This document shows, piece by piece, positions 20,760 to 28,844 of a stretch of 64,000 nt of DNA. Positions within the stretch are counted from its first letter, which is position 1, and every line of letters starts with the position of its first letter. Below the pieces are notes generated by a model. It saw only the letters and a program-made list of their open reading frames with translations. It was not told the origin of the DNA and made no database searches. Both the position numbers and the translations under genes were made by a program. Source of the DNA: Verrucomicrobia bacterium IMCC26134 (lineage in GTDB: Bacteria > Verrucomicrobiota > Verrucomicrobiia > Opitutales > Opitutaceae); assembly GCA_000972765.1 (NCBI GenBank), contig CP011265.1, positions 620,001 through 684,000 of the forward strand. Reading direction: 5' to 3'.

Positions 20760-21560
20760 TCAGACGTAAACGTAAACGTAGATGGCGAACACCACCGCGA
20801 GCACGCCGGCGCCGGCGGCGAAGCCCCAGAGTAAATTGCGCTGGCGGGCGGCGAGGGCGAAGGTGGATACGATGACGGCGGCCTGGGCGGCCAGCATGCC
20901 GAAGAAGAAGCGCTGGCTGCGGAGGTGGTGGCGCTCGGCGCTCAGGTTGGTTTTACGGACCTGAATTTCGTAGAGGCGGGCGATGTCAGCGACGAGTTTG
21001 GCCTCCGCATCGTAGCGCGCGGCGTTAAAGGTCAGGCGGGCAAGCGGCACGGATTCGACCGCCTTGATGAGCGGCGCGGTCAGGGTATCGTAGGCGGCAG
21101 CGCGATCCTTGGCGGCCTTGAGCGCCTCGGCCAGGGGGGCGTCGGCGAGGCCCTGCAAGAGAGGATTGATCGTCTCGGGCGGGGCGTCGGCACGGGCGGC
21201 GTCGAGCGCGGCCGTCACCTCGGGGACGAGCTCCAGCGGGGCGGGTTTGGGGATTTCGGCGGAAGAACCGGAAGGCAGCTTGGAGCCGGTGGCGGTGAGC
21301 ACGTCGATGGTGTTGCGCTGCAATTCGCCGCGCAGGCGCTTGGCCTGGAAAAACGCCCACTGGTCGCCGGCCTTGGACTGGAGCTGGGCGGCGAAGGCGC
21401 GGTCGTATTGGGCCTTGGTCATCTCTCCGGAGGCCAGGCCCGCGAGGAGGGTCGCGATGACCGTCATGATCACCGGCATCGCCGTGAAGAGCTTGCCTGT
21501 TTTGGTCTGGGGCACGTCGGCTTGCTCTTGGAGTTGCTGAAGCGGGGTGGGTGTGGCCAT
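20760..21560 (-). CDS. DUF4337-family membrane protein
   Basis: A 266-residue protein with one hydrophobic segment near residues 27-42 (FTAMPVIMTVIATLLAGLA), a long Ala-rich helical middle, and two hydrophobic segments at the C-terminus (about 207-225 and 240-263, ending YVYVYV). The run AFAAQLQSKAGDQWAFFQAKRLR matches the start of DUF4337 proteins, whose function is unknown. The start at 21560 (MATPTPLQQLQEQAD) is chosen since sequence upstream in frame is not protein-like. It precedes the gamma carbonic anhydrase gene by 23 bases. Confidence 0.75.
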   Translation of the reverse strand: MATPTPLQQLQEQADVPQTKTGKLFTAMPVIMTVIATLLAGLASGEMTKAQYDRAFAAQLQSKAGDQWAFFQAKRLRGELQRNTIDVLTATGSKLPSGSSAEIPKPAPLELVPEVTAALDAARADAPPETINPLLQGLADAPLAEALKAAKDRAAAYDTLTAPLIKAVESVPLARLTFNAARYDAEAKLVADIARLYEIQVRKTNLSAERHHLRSQRFFFGMLAAQAAVIVSTFALAARQRNLLWGFAAGAGVLAVVFAIYVYVYV

Positions 21561-21597
21561 GGGTGAGGAAGTGGAGGGGATGCCGCGCGAACGGAAG

Positions 21598-22281
21598 TCA
21601 GAAACCGGGGACGGTGAGGCTCTGCCCGTTGTCCTTGCGATCGAGCTGGAGCAGGAACGGGGCGGCGACCTTCGCCCAGGTGGCGGGGTCGGGATAATCG
21701 CTCGCGCCATCGGCGTAGCACTGGCGGAGCATGGCGGTGTCGATCACGCCCGGGCTGAGCGGCACGGCGGCGAGCGGCGCGGGCAACTCCTCCGCCAGAG
21801 CCCGGGTGAGACCCTCCACGCCCCACTTGCTCGCGCAGTAGGGAGCGAAATTAGCGGAGACGGAGCGGCCCCAGCCGGAGGAAAAATTCACCACCACGCC
21901 GGAGCCGCGTTCGATCATGGCGGGCACGAACCCCTGGATAACGTGCACGACGCCTGTGAGGTTGACCTGGAAAAGCCGCGCGACCTCGGCGGAGTTTTGT
22001 TTCCAGAGCGGTGCGGGGTCAGTGAGCGACCCGGCGTTGTTGATCACGAGGTCGGGCGCACCGTGCAGGGTGAGCATGCGCTCGGCCCAGAGCTCTACTT
22101 TCTTGGCCTCGGCGACGTCGAGCACGTCGAAGCTGTTGGGCGCGGCGACGGAGAAACGCAGATCAAGGATGGCCTCGGAGTTACGCCCGCAACCGATGAC
22201 GGTGTGGCCGAGTTCGATGAATTCATCGACCAGAGCGCGACCCAGGCCTTTGGTGCAACCGGTGATGACGATTTTTTTCAT
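21598..22281 (-). CDS. Short-chain dehydrogenase/reductase (SDR)
   Basis: A 227-residue classical SDR with the cofactor motif TGCTKGLG at residues about 7-14, NNAG (VINNAGSL), catalytic Ser in NFSSGWG and YCASK (Tyr and Lys three apart). The residue after the second strand is CGR, and Arg there favours NADPH. Length is at the short end of the family. Substrate is unknown. It is followed by the DUF4337 gene on the same strand after 37 bases and is divergent from the SET-domain gene. Confidence 0.9.
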   Translation of the reverse strand: MKKIVITGCTKGLGRALVDEFIELGHTVIGCGRNSEAILDLRFSVAAPNSFDVLDVAEAKKVELWAERMLTLHGAPDLVINNAGSLTDPAPLWKQNSAEVARLFQVNLTGVVHVIQGFVPAMIERGSGVVVNFSSGWGRSVSANFAPYCASKWGVEGLTRALAEELPAPLAAVPLSPGVIDTAMLRQCYADGASDYPDPATWAKVAAPFLLQLDRKDNGQSLTVPGF

Positions 22282-22413
22282 GGCCTAAGTAACGTGAGTT
22301 CGGTGCTTAGGGTAAACTCCATACTTGAGAAGTGGTTGATTGCAGTGAAGCCGGTGCGGGCAAAATTATTAAGCTCGAAAACCGGAACGACTATAGGAAA
22401 TCAGTAACCCGCC

Positions 22414-22779
22414 ATGCACGACATTCTCGAAATTCGCCCCACCCCAGATCGTGGCACGGCGGCCTTTGTAACTCGCACCGTCCCCGTTGGTGAACTTTTG
22501 GGCACGCTGACCGGTCCCCAGATGCCCGCGCGCGGCCGTTACACCATCGAGCGCGACGGAAATCACTACGAACCGGGAGTGCCGGTGCGCTACGTCAACC
22601 ACTCGTGCGAGCCGAATGCACGTTGGGAGGGTCACGAGTTGAGGGTGCTGCGCCCACTCGAGGCCGGAGATGAGGTGACCTTCGACTACACCGAGACGGA
22701 GTCGGACTTCGCCGCGCCCTTCCTTTGCCAATGCGGCGGCGAAAATTGCCGCAAAGTGATCGGGAATCATCTCGCTTAG
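22414..22779 (+). CDS. Small SET-domain protein with post-SET cysteine motif
   Basis: A 121-residue protein made almost wholly of a SET domain, the fold of protein-lysine methyltransferases using S-adenosylmethionine. The pseudoknot motif is RYVNHSCEPNARW (NHSCxPN), followed by GDEVTFDYTETE (the FDY motif) and a C-terminal post-SET cluster CQCGGENCRKVIG, which usually binds zinc with the NHSC cysteine. The N-terminal part (RGTAAFVTRTVPVGELLG) matches the GxG region. Such short bacterial SET proteins are sparsely studied and their targets are unknown. It stands alone, divergent from an SDR gene. Confidence 0.88.
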   Translation: MHDILEIRPTPDRGTAAFVTRTVPVGELLGTLTGPQMPARGRYTIERDGNHYEPGVPVRYVNHSCEPNARWEGHELRVLRPLEAGDEVTFDYTETESDFAAPFLCQCGGENCRKVIGNHLA

Positions 22780-22907
22780 GAAACGAACGGTTCCAGCAAA
22801 CCGGCGGCCCGTTGATGGGCGGAGTTCGTCCTGCCTAGGGGCAAGCTGGCACCCTCGCCGGGTTTTTTACGTTGAGGATCCAGGAGCGGCCCGGGCGCGT
22901 AAATTCC

Positions 22908-23324
22908 TCAGCGGCTCTGCAGGCTGAATTTGCTGAGGCCGGCTTTGCGGCAGGAGTCCATGACGAAGGCGAGGGTCTTGAGCGGGGTGGTCTCGTCGGC
23001 GCGGATGAGCACCGGCATGTCTCGGTTAGCTTCGCGCACCTGGGCGAGGAGTGAGACCAGTTCATCATTGGTGATGACGCGGGGCGGCACGGAATCGGTG
23101 CCGAAGCTCAGGGTGCCCTTATCGGAAATGGCGAGGATGATGCTGCCGGCGAAGGCGTTTTTCCCCGCCGTGTCCACCCGAGGGAGCGTGATGTTGAGCG
23201 TGCCGGGCGAGCGAAACTGCATCGTCACGAACGCGAAAAAAACCAGCATCACGAGCACGTCGATGAGCGGCACGAGGTTGAGCTCGGGCCGGCGCCGGCG
23301 GCGCATTTGCAAACCCTGGCTCAT
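22908..23324 (-). CDS. exbD: ExbD/TolR-family biopolymer transport protein
   Basis: A 138-residue ExbD/TolR protein: a short basic N-terminus (QMRRRRRPELNLVPLID), a single transmembrane helix with the proton-carrying Asp in PLIDVLVMLVFF, and a periplasmic domain of about 95 residues. With ExbB it uses the proton gradient to energise TonB- or Tol-type work across the envelope. Its ATG overlaps the exbB stop as ATGA. No TonB or outer-membrane receptor gene lies beside the pair. Confidence 0.9.
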   Translation of the reverse strand: MSQGLQMRRRRRPELNLVPLIDVLVMLVFFAFVTMQFRSPGTLNITLPRVDTAGKNAFAGSIILAISDKGTLSFGTDSVPPRVITNDELVSLLAQVREANRDMPVLIRADETTPLKTLAFVMDSCRKAGLSKFSLQSR

Positions 23325-23905
23325 GCGCGGGGAGGCACGTCGGTGCGGGCGAGAAGGCGGGCGAGCAGCACGTCGAGCTGGGCGGCCTGTTTATCAACGC
23401 GGCGCTGAAGGATGCCGCCTCCGATGAGAGCGGGAATGGCGATGCAGAGGCCGATCACGGTGGCGGAAAGGGCAAGCGAGACACCGCTGGTGAACTTGGC
23501 GGGGTCGGGCATACCGGTGGAGCCGCTGATGCTGGAGAAGACGCGGATGAGCGACCAGACGGTGCCGGTCAGGCCGATGAGCGGCGCGCCGGCGTAGATG
23601 ACGTCGAGATAGGGCAGTCCGCGCTCCATGCGCGCGACCTCGAGGCGGGCGAAGGCGCGCGTGGCCTCGGGATCGCTGGGATGTTTTTGCGAGAAGGCCA
23701 GGATGCGGCCGAGCACGGAGTGTTCGCCGCCGGTGGCGGGCTGACCGGCCACGATGGCATCGGCAAGATCGTCGGGGATCACGGCCGAGCCGCGCAAGGC
23801 GACACTGCGCTCGGCGATGATGTAGACCAGCGCGATGGAGCAGAGCGCGAGCGGATAGACGAGGATGTCGGCGCCCTTGAGAAGTTCGATAAAAGCGAGA
23901 GTCAT
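23321..23905 (-). CDS. exbB: MotA/TolQ/ExbB proton channel family protein
   Basis: A 194-residue ExbB/TolQ-type protein with three transmembrane segments: about 15-32, then 103-125 (GAPLIGLTGTVWSLIRVF) and 143-165 (GVSLALSATVIGLCIAIPAL). The GLTGTV and ALSATVIGLCIAIPA blocks are the family's signature. The start at 23905 (MTLAFIELLKGADILVY) is preferred over ones inside the leuD terminator. It forms the stator with the ExbD product encoded next. Confidence 0.92.
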   Translation of the reverse strand: MTLAFIELLKGADILVYPLALCSIALVYIIAERSVALRGSAVIPDDLADAIVAGQPATGGEHSVLGRILAFSQKHPSDPEATRAFARLEVARMERGLPYLDVIYAGAPLIGLTGTVWSLIRVFSSISGSTGMPDPAKFTSGVSLALSATVIGLCIAIPALIGGGILQRRVDKQAAQLDVLLARLLARTDVPPRA

Positions 23906-23957
23906 GCGGATGAAGGTGCAGGAGGTGGACTCCCAAGGAAGCCACTTGTTTCCAAAT

Positions 23958-23986
23958 AAAGAAAAAGGCGCGGTCTCCCGCGCCTT
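23958..23986 (-). terminator. Rho-independent terminator of leuC-leuD
   Basis: A perfect 9-bp stem (AAGGCGCGG with CCGCGCCTT, 4-base loop) is followed on the minus strand by a T-rich tract (TTTCTTTATT). It lies 40 bases beyond the leuD stop and insulates exbB from leuCD. Confidence 0.88.
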
Positions 23987-24025
23987 GTCGATCCAGCCGG
24001 AAGTGTGCCGCAACGCGCGACTACA

Positions 24026-24631
24026 TCAGGCGGCGGACATGTAGGGAAGCTTGGCGGCGGTGGCTTGGGCGGCGGGGAGGCCGTCGATGAGGTCGCCGAT
24101 GGCGTCCCAGCGGCCGTTGACGAGGGCGTCGCGGGCGGACTCGCGCTGGGTGATCTTGATCTTGTCGTGGCCGTAGCGGACTTCGAGGGCTGCCACGTCG
24201 ACCGTGACCTCGAGGGCCGGGTTTTTCTCGATGGCGGCGGCGACCTTGGCGATGTCCTCACGGGCGGCTTGCACGCACGGGATGCCCAGCGTGGTGGAGT
24301 TACCGAAGAAAATCTCGGCGAAGTTTTCGGCGATGACGGCACGGAAGCCTGCCTTATGGATGGCTTGGGGTGCGTGTTCGCGGGAGGAGCCGCAGCCGAA
24401 ATTGGCGCCGGAGAGGAGGATGGTGGCACCCTTGTGCTCGGGCTTGTCGATGGGGTGGCCGGTGGGCACGCCCTCGGGTGTGTGGCGGACGTCGTAGAAG
24501 AGGAATTCACCGAGACCGTCGAACACCACGCACTTCATGAAGCGCGCGGGGATGATGCGGTCGGTGTCGATGTCGTTGCCGGGGACGTAAACGCCGCGAC
24601 CGGAGACGGAGGTGATTTTTGCGAGAGCCAT
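24026..24631 (-). CDS. leuD: 3-isopropylmalate dehydratase small subunit
   Basis: A 201-residue LeuD, partner of LeuC in converting 2-isopropylmalate to 3-isopropylmalate for leucine synthesis. It shows VPGNDIDTDRIIPARF near the N-terminus and the swivelling-domain motif NFGCGSSREHAPQA, then GIPCVQA and RWDAIGDLIDGL at the C-terminus. Length is normal. It is 106 bases after leuC, and that gap carries an ACGGAG-type repeat. The operon ends at the terminator near 23970. Confidence 0.96.
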   Translation of the reverse strand: MALAKITSVSGRGVYVPGNDIDTDRIIPARFMKCVVFDGLGEFLFYDVRHTPEGVPTGHPIDKPEHKGATILLSGANFGCGSSREHAPQAIHKAGFRAVIAENFAEIFFGNSTTLGIPCVQAAREDIAKVAAAIEKNPALEVTVDVAALEVRYGHDKIKITQRESARDALVNGRWDAIGDLIDGLPAAQATAAKLPYMSAA

Positions 24632-24658
24632 TTGAGGAAGAGGATTTTAAATTATTGA

Positions 24659-24719
24659 ACCACGGAGATTACGGAGGGCACGGAGGAGAGCGGATATGCT
24701 GCTCCGTTTGCTCCGTGGT
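24659..24719. repeat. ACGGAG short-period repeat with inverted ends between leuC and leuD
   Basis: ACGGAG recurs at 24662, 24671 and 24680, an exact 9-base period, and the complement CTCCGT occurs twice at the other side. The outer ends ACCACGGAG (24659-24667) and CTCCGTGGT (24711-24719) are perfect inverted repeats, so the element can fold back. It resembles the dispersed ACCACGGAGGACACGGAG-like repeats of Verrucomicrobia, and here sits within a two-gene operon. Confidence 0.7.
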
Positions 24720-24737
24720 AAATCGGGTTTGATGGTT

Positions 24738-26165
24738 TTAGTTGTTCGTGACCGCGAAGACTTCGCGGGCGTCGGAGACGACGCCGGTGACGGCGGCGGC
24801 GGCGACCATGACGGGGCTCATCAAGACGGTGCGCCCGGTGATGGAACCCTGGCGGCCCTTGAAGTTGCGGTTGGAGGAGGAGGCGCAGAGTTCGTCGCCG
24901 ATGAGCTTATCGGGATTCATGGCTAGGCACATCGAGCAGCCGGCGGCGCGCCACTCGAAGCCCGCTTCGGCGAGGATTTTGTCGAGGCCGAGATTCTCGC
25001 ACTGGAGGGCGACGATCTGGGAGCCGGGGACGGCGATGGCACGGACCCCGGGGGCGACCTTGCGGCCCTTGATGTATTTGGCGACTTCCTGGAAGTCAGA
25101 GAGGCGGCCGTTGGTGCATGAGCCGAGGAATGCGACGTTGATCTTGACGCCTTTGATGGGCTTGCCGGCGGGCAGCTTCATGTATTCGAGGGCCTCGATG
25201 ATGCCGGCGCGGTCATCATCGGAGGTGGCGGTCTCGGGGCTGGGGATGTTCTCGGTGATGGAGATGCCCTGGCCGGGATTAATGCCCCAGGTGACTGACG
25301 GAGCGATGTCGGCGGCGTCGATGACCATGATGTCGTCGTAGCGGCAACCGGTGTCGGAAGCGAAGGACTTCCAGCGGGTGACGGCCTCGTCCCATGCGGC
25401 GCCGGTCGGCGAGTAGGGGCGGCCTTTGAGGTAGGCGAAGGTGGTCTCGTCGGGGTTGACATAGCCGACGCGGGCGCCGCCCTCGATCGACATGTTACAG
25501 ACGGTCATACGCTCCTCCATGGTGAAGGCGTCGAAGGTGGATCCGGCGTATTCGTAGGCGAAGCCGGTGCCGCCGTTCACGCCGGTGAGGCGGATGATGT
25601 GAAGGATGACGTCCTTCGCATAGACGCCGGCGCGAAGTTTTCCGTTCACTTCGATGCGGCGGACCTTGAGCGCGCCGAGGGCCATGGTCTGGGTGGCGAG
25701 CACGTCGCGCACCTGGCTGGTGCCGATGCCGAAGGCGATGGCTCCGAAAGCACCGTGGGTGGAGGTGTGGGAGTCGCCGCAAGCGATGGTGGTGCCGGGC
25801 TGGGTGATGCCCTGCTCGGGGCCGACGATGTGGACGATGCCCTGCTTGCCGGAGGCGCGGTCGAAGAAGGTGACGCCGAACTGGGCGCAGTTTTTACGCA
25901 GCTCGTCCATCATGGCTTGGGCGAGGTTGTCCTTGTAGGGCTCGACGAGCTCGTTGGTAGGAACGATGTGGTCAACGGTCGCGAAGGTGCGGTGCGGGAA
26001 AGCGACTTTAAGACCGAGGTCGCGCAACATGCCGAAGGCCTGGGGGGAGGTGACCTCGTGGATGAGGTGGGTGCCGATGAGGAGCTGGGTCTGGCCGTTG
26101 GCCAGGGTGCGGACGGTGTGGGCGTCCCAGACTTTTTCGAAGAGTGATTTGGGTTGGGCGGACAT
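24738..26165 (-). CDS. leuC: 3-isopropylmalate dehydratase large subunit
   Basis: A 475-residue aconitase-family enzyme. The [4Fe-4S] ligands are visible in [13 protein letters not shown] and [12 protein letters not shown]. Other marks are the N-terminal [35 protein letters not shown] and [12 protein letters not shown]. The start at 26165 gives [16 protein letters not shown]; seventeen in-frame codons upstream are unlike the family. It is divergent from a LysR-type gene, 113 bases apart, the usual layout for a LysR regulator and its target. Confidence 0.96.
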   Translation of the reverse strand: MSAQPKSLFEKVWDAHTVRTLANGQTQLLIGTHLIHEVTSPQAFGMLRDLGLKVAFPHRTFATVDHIVPTNELVEPYKDNLAQAMMDELRKNCAQFGVTFFDRASGKQGIVHIVGPEQGITQPGTTIACGDSHTSTHGAFGAIAFGIGTSQVRDVLATQTMALGALKVRRIEVNGKLRAGVYAKDVILHIIRLTGVNGGTGFAYEYAGSTFDAFTMEERMTVCNMSIEGGARVGYVNPDETTFAYLKGRPYSPTGAAWDEAVTRWKSFASDTGCRYDDIMVIDAADIAPSVTWGINPGQGISITENIPSPETATSDDDRAGIIEALEYMKLPAGKPIKGVKINVAFLGSCTNGRLSDFQEVAKYIKGRKVAPGVRAIAVPGSQIVALQCENLGLDKILAEAGFEWRAAGCSMCLAMNPDKLIGDELCASSSNRNFKGRQGSITGRTVLMSPVMVAAAAVTGVVSDAREVFAVTNN

Positions 26166-26278
26166 GGGCTTTGGTTGGGTGGGTGAAAGGGGAAGACAGG
26201 GCTGAGAATAAGCCAAGGGAAAGGCAATAGCCTAGCAGACACTTGCATGACGGGGAAATACTTGTTTCCTCCTCTGTG
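26166..26278. promoter_or_regulatory. Divergent leuC-lysR promoter region
   Basis: A 113-base divergent gap holds both promoters. GGCT and AAGCC near 26195-26215 form an interrupted dyad, and ACTTG occurs twice near 26240-26265; either could be a LysR-type site. No single T-N11-A box is decisive. Confidence 0.35.
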
Positions 26279-27208
26279 ATGCCTCGTGAGTATCAATATG
26301 CCTTTGAACTTCGGCACCTCGTGTATTTCCGCGAGGTGGCGAAGCAGCTTCATTTCCGGAAGGCGGCGGAAACGCTGGCCGTGGCGCAACCGGCGCTGAG
26401 CAGGCAGATCGCGCAATTGGAGGCGTCGGTAGGCATGGCTTTGTTCGTGCGCACGCGGCGCAAGGTGGAGCTGACTCCGGCGGGGCGGCTGCTGGCCGAG
26501 CGGGTGGAGCCGATATTGCGCGGGTTGGCGGCGCTGCCGGCCGAGTTGAAGGCGTTGAGCGAAGGTGAAACCGGACATGTGCGGGTGGGCTTTACCGGAC
26601 TGGCCATGGCGACGGTGTTGCCGGGGATTTTGAGGGAGTTTCACCGGCGGTATCCGCAAATCCGTCTGGAGTTAAATGAATCGCCTACGTCGGCACAGTT
26701 GGCGGCTCTGGCGGCAGGGGAGATCGCGTGCGGATTTTTTCATCCCGATGCCACCACTCCTGGGCTGCGAACGCGCGAGCTCCTGCGCGAGAAAAACGGA
26801 GTGCTGCTGCCCGCCGATCACGTGTTGGCGCGCAGGGCTATGCTTCGTTTGCGCGAGCTGGTGGAGGTGCCTTGGGTGTTGTTTCCCCGCGCCCACAATC
26901 CCGGGTTTTACGATCGCATTCTGGCGGCGTTTTCCAAGGCGGGCGCGACGCCTCGCATCGCCGAGGAAGTGTGGCCGCGCGCGAATGCCGTTGGGCTGGT
27001 GCGGGCGGGACTGGGGGCGACCTTCATGTGCCCGAGCGAGGCCAGTCCGCTGCCGGAAGGCGTGGCGTTTCGCCCATTGGAGGGGCCGGCACCGGAGAGC
27101 CGTTTAGTCGTCGGCTGGCGTGTGAATGACGCGCTGGATCCGGCGTTGGCGTCTTTCTTGGAAGTCGCTGCGCCCGGTCTGGAGCGCCCTAGGCTCAGCG
27201 GTGGGTGA
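26279..27208 (+). CDS. LysR-family transcriptional regulator, probable regulator of leuCD
   Basis: A 309-residue LysR protein. The helix-turn-helix region is classic: LRHLVYFREVAKQLHFRKAAETLAVAQPALSRQIAQLE as one stretch, residues about 10-47, followed by the FVRTRRKVELTPAGR wing. The effector domain runs from about residue 100. The start at 26279 is chosen because the family begins a few residues before ELRHL. Divergence from leuC suggests control of leucine synthesis, with an isopropylmalate-like effector as a guess. Its last 14 bases overlap the end of the convergent PIN-TRAM gene. Confidence 0.9.
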   Translation: MPREYQYAFELRHLVYFREVAKQLHFRKAAETLAVAQPALSRQIAQLEASVGMALFVRTRRKVELTPAGRLLAERVEPILRGLAALPAELKALSEGETGHVRVGFTGLAMATVLPGILREFHRRYPQIRLELNESPTSAQLAALAAGEIACGFFHPDATTPGLRTRELLREKNGVLLPADHVLARRAMLRLRELVEVPWVLFPRAHNPGFYDRILAAFSKAGATPRIAEEVWPRANAVGLVRAGLGATFMCPSEASPLPEGVAFRPLEGPAPESRLVVGWRVNDALDPALASFLEVAAPGLERPRLSGG

Positions 27209-28196
27209 GCAGGCGGGCGAAAACGATCCGGCCGGCACCGGAGGGAAGCAGGCTGATGATCTCGGCGCAGACCGTCTGGCCCACGTGGGATAATGCGTCG
27301 TTTACCACCACCATTGAACCATCGTTGAGGTATCCGACTGCCTGGCCCTCTTCTTTTCCCGGCTTTACCACCTCAACATCGATGACTTCCCCGATCTCAT
27401 AGACAGGCTGGACGGCCCGGGCAAGGTCACGGGGATTCAAACATACAACGCCCTGAAAACTGGCCATCTTGATGAGATTCTGGTCCGTAGTCATCAGTTT
27501 GGCTTTGGATGAAGATGCGATGAAAATCAGTTTGGCGTCGATCTCACCACGCTTGGTTTCGCTCTCGTTTATGCGTAAATCGATGTTTTTTATCTGACGA
27601 AGTTCGCCCAGGACTTCGAGGCCGCGACGGCCGCGCTGACTCCGGTGCGGCTCGGGCGAATCCGCCACCGCCTGCAACTCCTGCAAGACGAACCGCGGTA
27701 TAACCAGAGCGCCCGGCGCGAATCCACTTTTGCAGATGCGGGCTATGCGACCGTCTACCAAGGTGCTCGTGTCGACCACCACGAGCGGCACGTCGACTTC
27801 ATGCGGCACGAAGCGCACGTAGGGGATAACGAGGTTGAATTCATCTTTGCCGCGCAGGGCGATCACGGCGCACAGGTAGGGCACTCCTAAAAACAAACCC
27901 AGGCGCACCAGAAAAATGACCTGGGGGTCGCCTCGTTCCAGCAAGGGCGAGATGGTGATTCCGTAAGAAATGAGTAAGCCGGTAAACAGGCCGAAGCTGA
28001 TGGCTGATAATCCGCGTAGAGAAAACCCCTTCAGCATCAAGTCGACCAGCACGAGCAACGTGCCCAAAAGAGACCCAATGACCACCGCTTTCAGGCGATA
28101 TCCATCCCACTCCGGCACGCTGTAACAGACAAGCATGCCAGCCAAGGCGCACAGCAAAATGAATACGAAACGAATAGGGAAAAGCGTGCGATTCAT
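27195..28196 (-). CDS. PIN-TRAM domain membrane protein (YacL-like)
   Basis: A 333-residue protein with four transmembrane segments in residues 1-115, a PIN nuclease domain at about 130-250 (VVVDTSTLVDGRIARI, then GEIDAKLIFIA and MTTDQNLIKMA with the acidic metal ligands), and a C-terminal TRAM domain of about 60 residues (IDVEVVKPGKEEGQAVGYL). YacL-like proteins are widespread in Gram-positives, cyanobacteria and related groups; PIN domains usually cleave RNA, but this family's substrate is not settled. A 42-residue membrane peptide gene lies 16 bases upstream on the same strand. Confidence 0.88.
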   Translation of the reverse strand: MNRTLFPIRFVFILLCALAGMLVCYSVPEWDGYRLKAVVIGSLLGTLLVLVDLMLKGFSLRGLSAISFGLFTGLLISYGITISPLLERGDPQVIFLVRLGLFLGVPYLCAVIALRGKDEFNLVIPYVRFVPHEVDVPLVVVDTSTLVDGRIARICKSGFAPGALVIPRFVLQELQAVADSPEPHRSQRGRRGLEVLGELRQIKNIDLRINESETKRGEIDAKLIFIASSSKAKLMTTDQNLIKMASFQGVVCLNPRDLARAVQPVYEIGEVIDVEVVKPGKEEGQAVGYLNDGSMVVVNDALSHVGQTVCAEIISLLPSGAGRIVFARLLTHR

Positions 28197-28212
28197 CTAA
28201 ATGTTAGAATTA

Positions 28213-28341
28213 CTACCTAAACAGCACGAAGAGCAATAGCGGCAGTATGATCATGACCGCCATCGCAATCATGAGTATGCGCCGTGCGCGGTGTGCCTCC
28301 ACGGTAAGTTCAGGTTTTGGTTCGGTCGGGTTTGCTTCCAT
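28213..28341 (-). CDS. 42-residue single-span membrane peptide, unknown function
   Basis: A small open frame translating to a 42-residue peptide: a Pro/Glu-rich start (MEANPTEPKPELTVEAHRAR), an Arg-rich boundary, then one hydrophobic helix (ILMIAMAVMIILPLLLFVLF) ending with Arg. The charge layout (positive residues before the helix) fits an inner-membrane protein. It lies 16 bases upstream of the PIN-TRAM membrane protein gene on the same strand, so the two are likely cotranscribed. No Shine-Dalgarno sequence is obvious, and I recognise no family. The coherent amphipathic-then-hydrophobic design is the main support. Confidence 0.6.
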   Translation of the reverse strand: MEANPTEPKPELTVEAHRARRILMIAMAVMIILPLLLFVLFR

Positions 28342-28369
28342 GGCAATTACGCCATTCATGGGGACTTAT

Positions 28370-28786
28370 ATGACAAACCAATACTGGTTGGTGAAAACCG
28401 AACCCGAAGCTTACGCATGGGAAACTTTTGTGCGCGAAGGCCGCACGGTTTGGGATGGTGTGAGAAACTTTCAGGCGCGCAATCATCTGCGTGCGATGCG
28501 CGTCGGCGATCAGGTTTTGTTTTACGCCAGCGTCACCACCAAGGCCGTGCTGGGCACCGCCACCGTGAAACGCACCCATTTCCCCGATCCGACCGCTAGC
28601 GAGGGCGATTGGTCGGCGGTCGAACTCTCGATCGGGGTGTCTCTCCCTCATCCCGTGTCCCTGGCCGAGATCAAGGCCGAGGCCCGTCTGGCCGAGCTTC
28701 CTTTATTGCGCCAGAGCCGCCTCTCGGTGATGCCGCTTAGCAAGCCCCACTTTGATCTTATCGTGCGACTCGGGAGCGGGAAATAA
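28370..28786 (+). CDS. EVE domain-containing protein
   Basis: A 138-residue EVE (PUA-like) domain protein. It opens with YWLVKTEPEAYAWETF, then WDGVRNFQARNHLRAMRVGDQVLFYAS, the signature of the family, and ends SVMPLSKPHFDLIV. EVE domains bind modified bases in nucleic acids and are often near stress or defence genes; the short single-domain form here (thymocyte nuclear protein-like) is usually a housekeeping protein of unknown function. The start at 28370 is chosen because the fold begins at once; the upstream frame runs antisense to the small membrane peptide gene. Confidence 0.9.
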   Translation: MTNQYWLVKTEPEAYAWETFVREGRTVWDGVRNFQARNHLRAMRVGDQVLFYASVTTKAVLGTATVKRTHFPDPTASEGDWSAVELSIGVSLPHPVSLAEIKAEARLAELPLLRQSRLSVMPLSKPHFDLIVRLGSGK

Positions 28787-28792
28787 GTCCGC

Positions 28793-28821
28793 AAAAAAGC
28801 CGGACTAGGAGAGTCCGGCTT
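28793..28821 (-). terminator. Rho-independent terminator of mcsA-mcsB-clpC
   Basis: A perfect 10-bp stem (AAGCCGGACT with AGTCCGGCTT, 5-base loop) is followed by six Ts on the minus strand, 23 bases beyond the clpC stop. On the plus strand it could also serve the convergent EVE gene. Confidence 0.9.
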
Positions 28822-28844
28822 TCGGGTGTTTTGCGTGGATTTGC

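Noticed and set aside
28370-28786. EVE protein as part of a defence system
   Set aside because: It is a single-domain EVE protein next to housekeeping genes, with no nuclease or McrBC-type partner.
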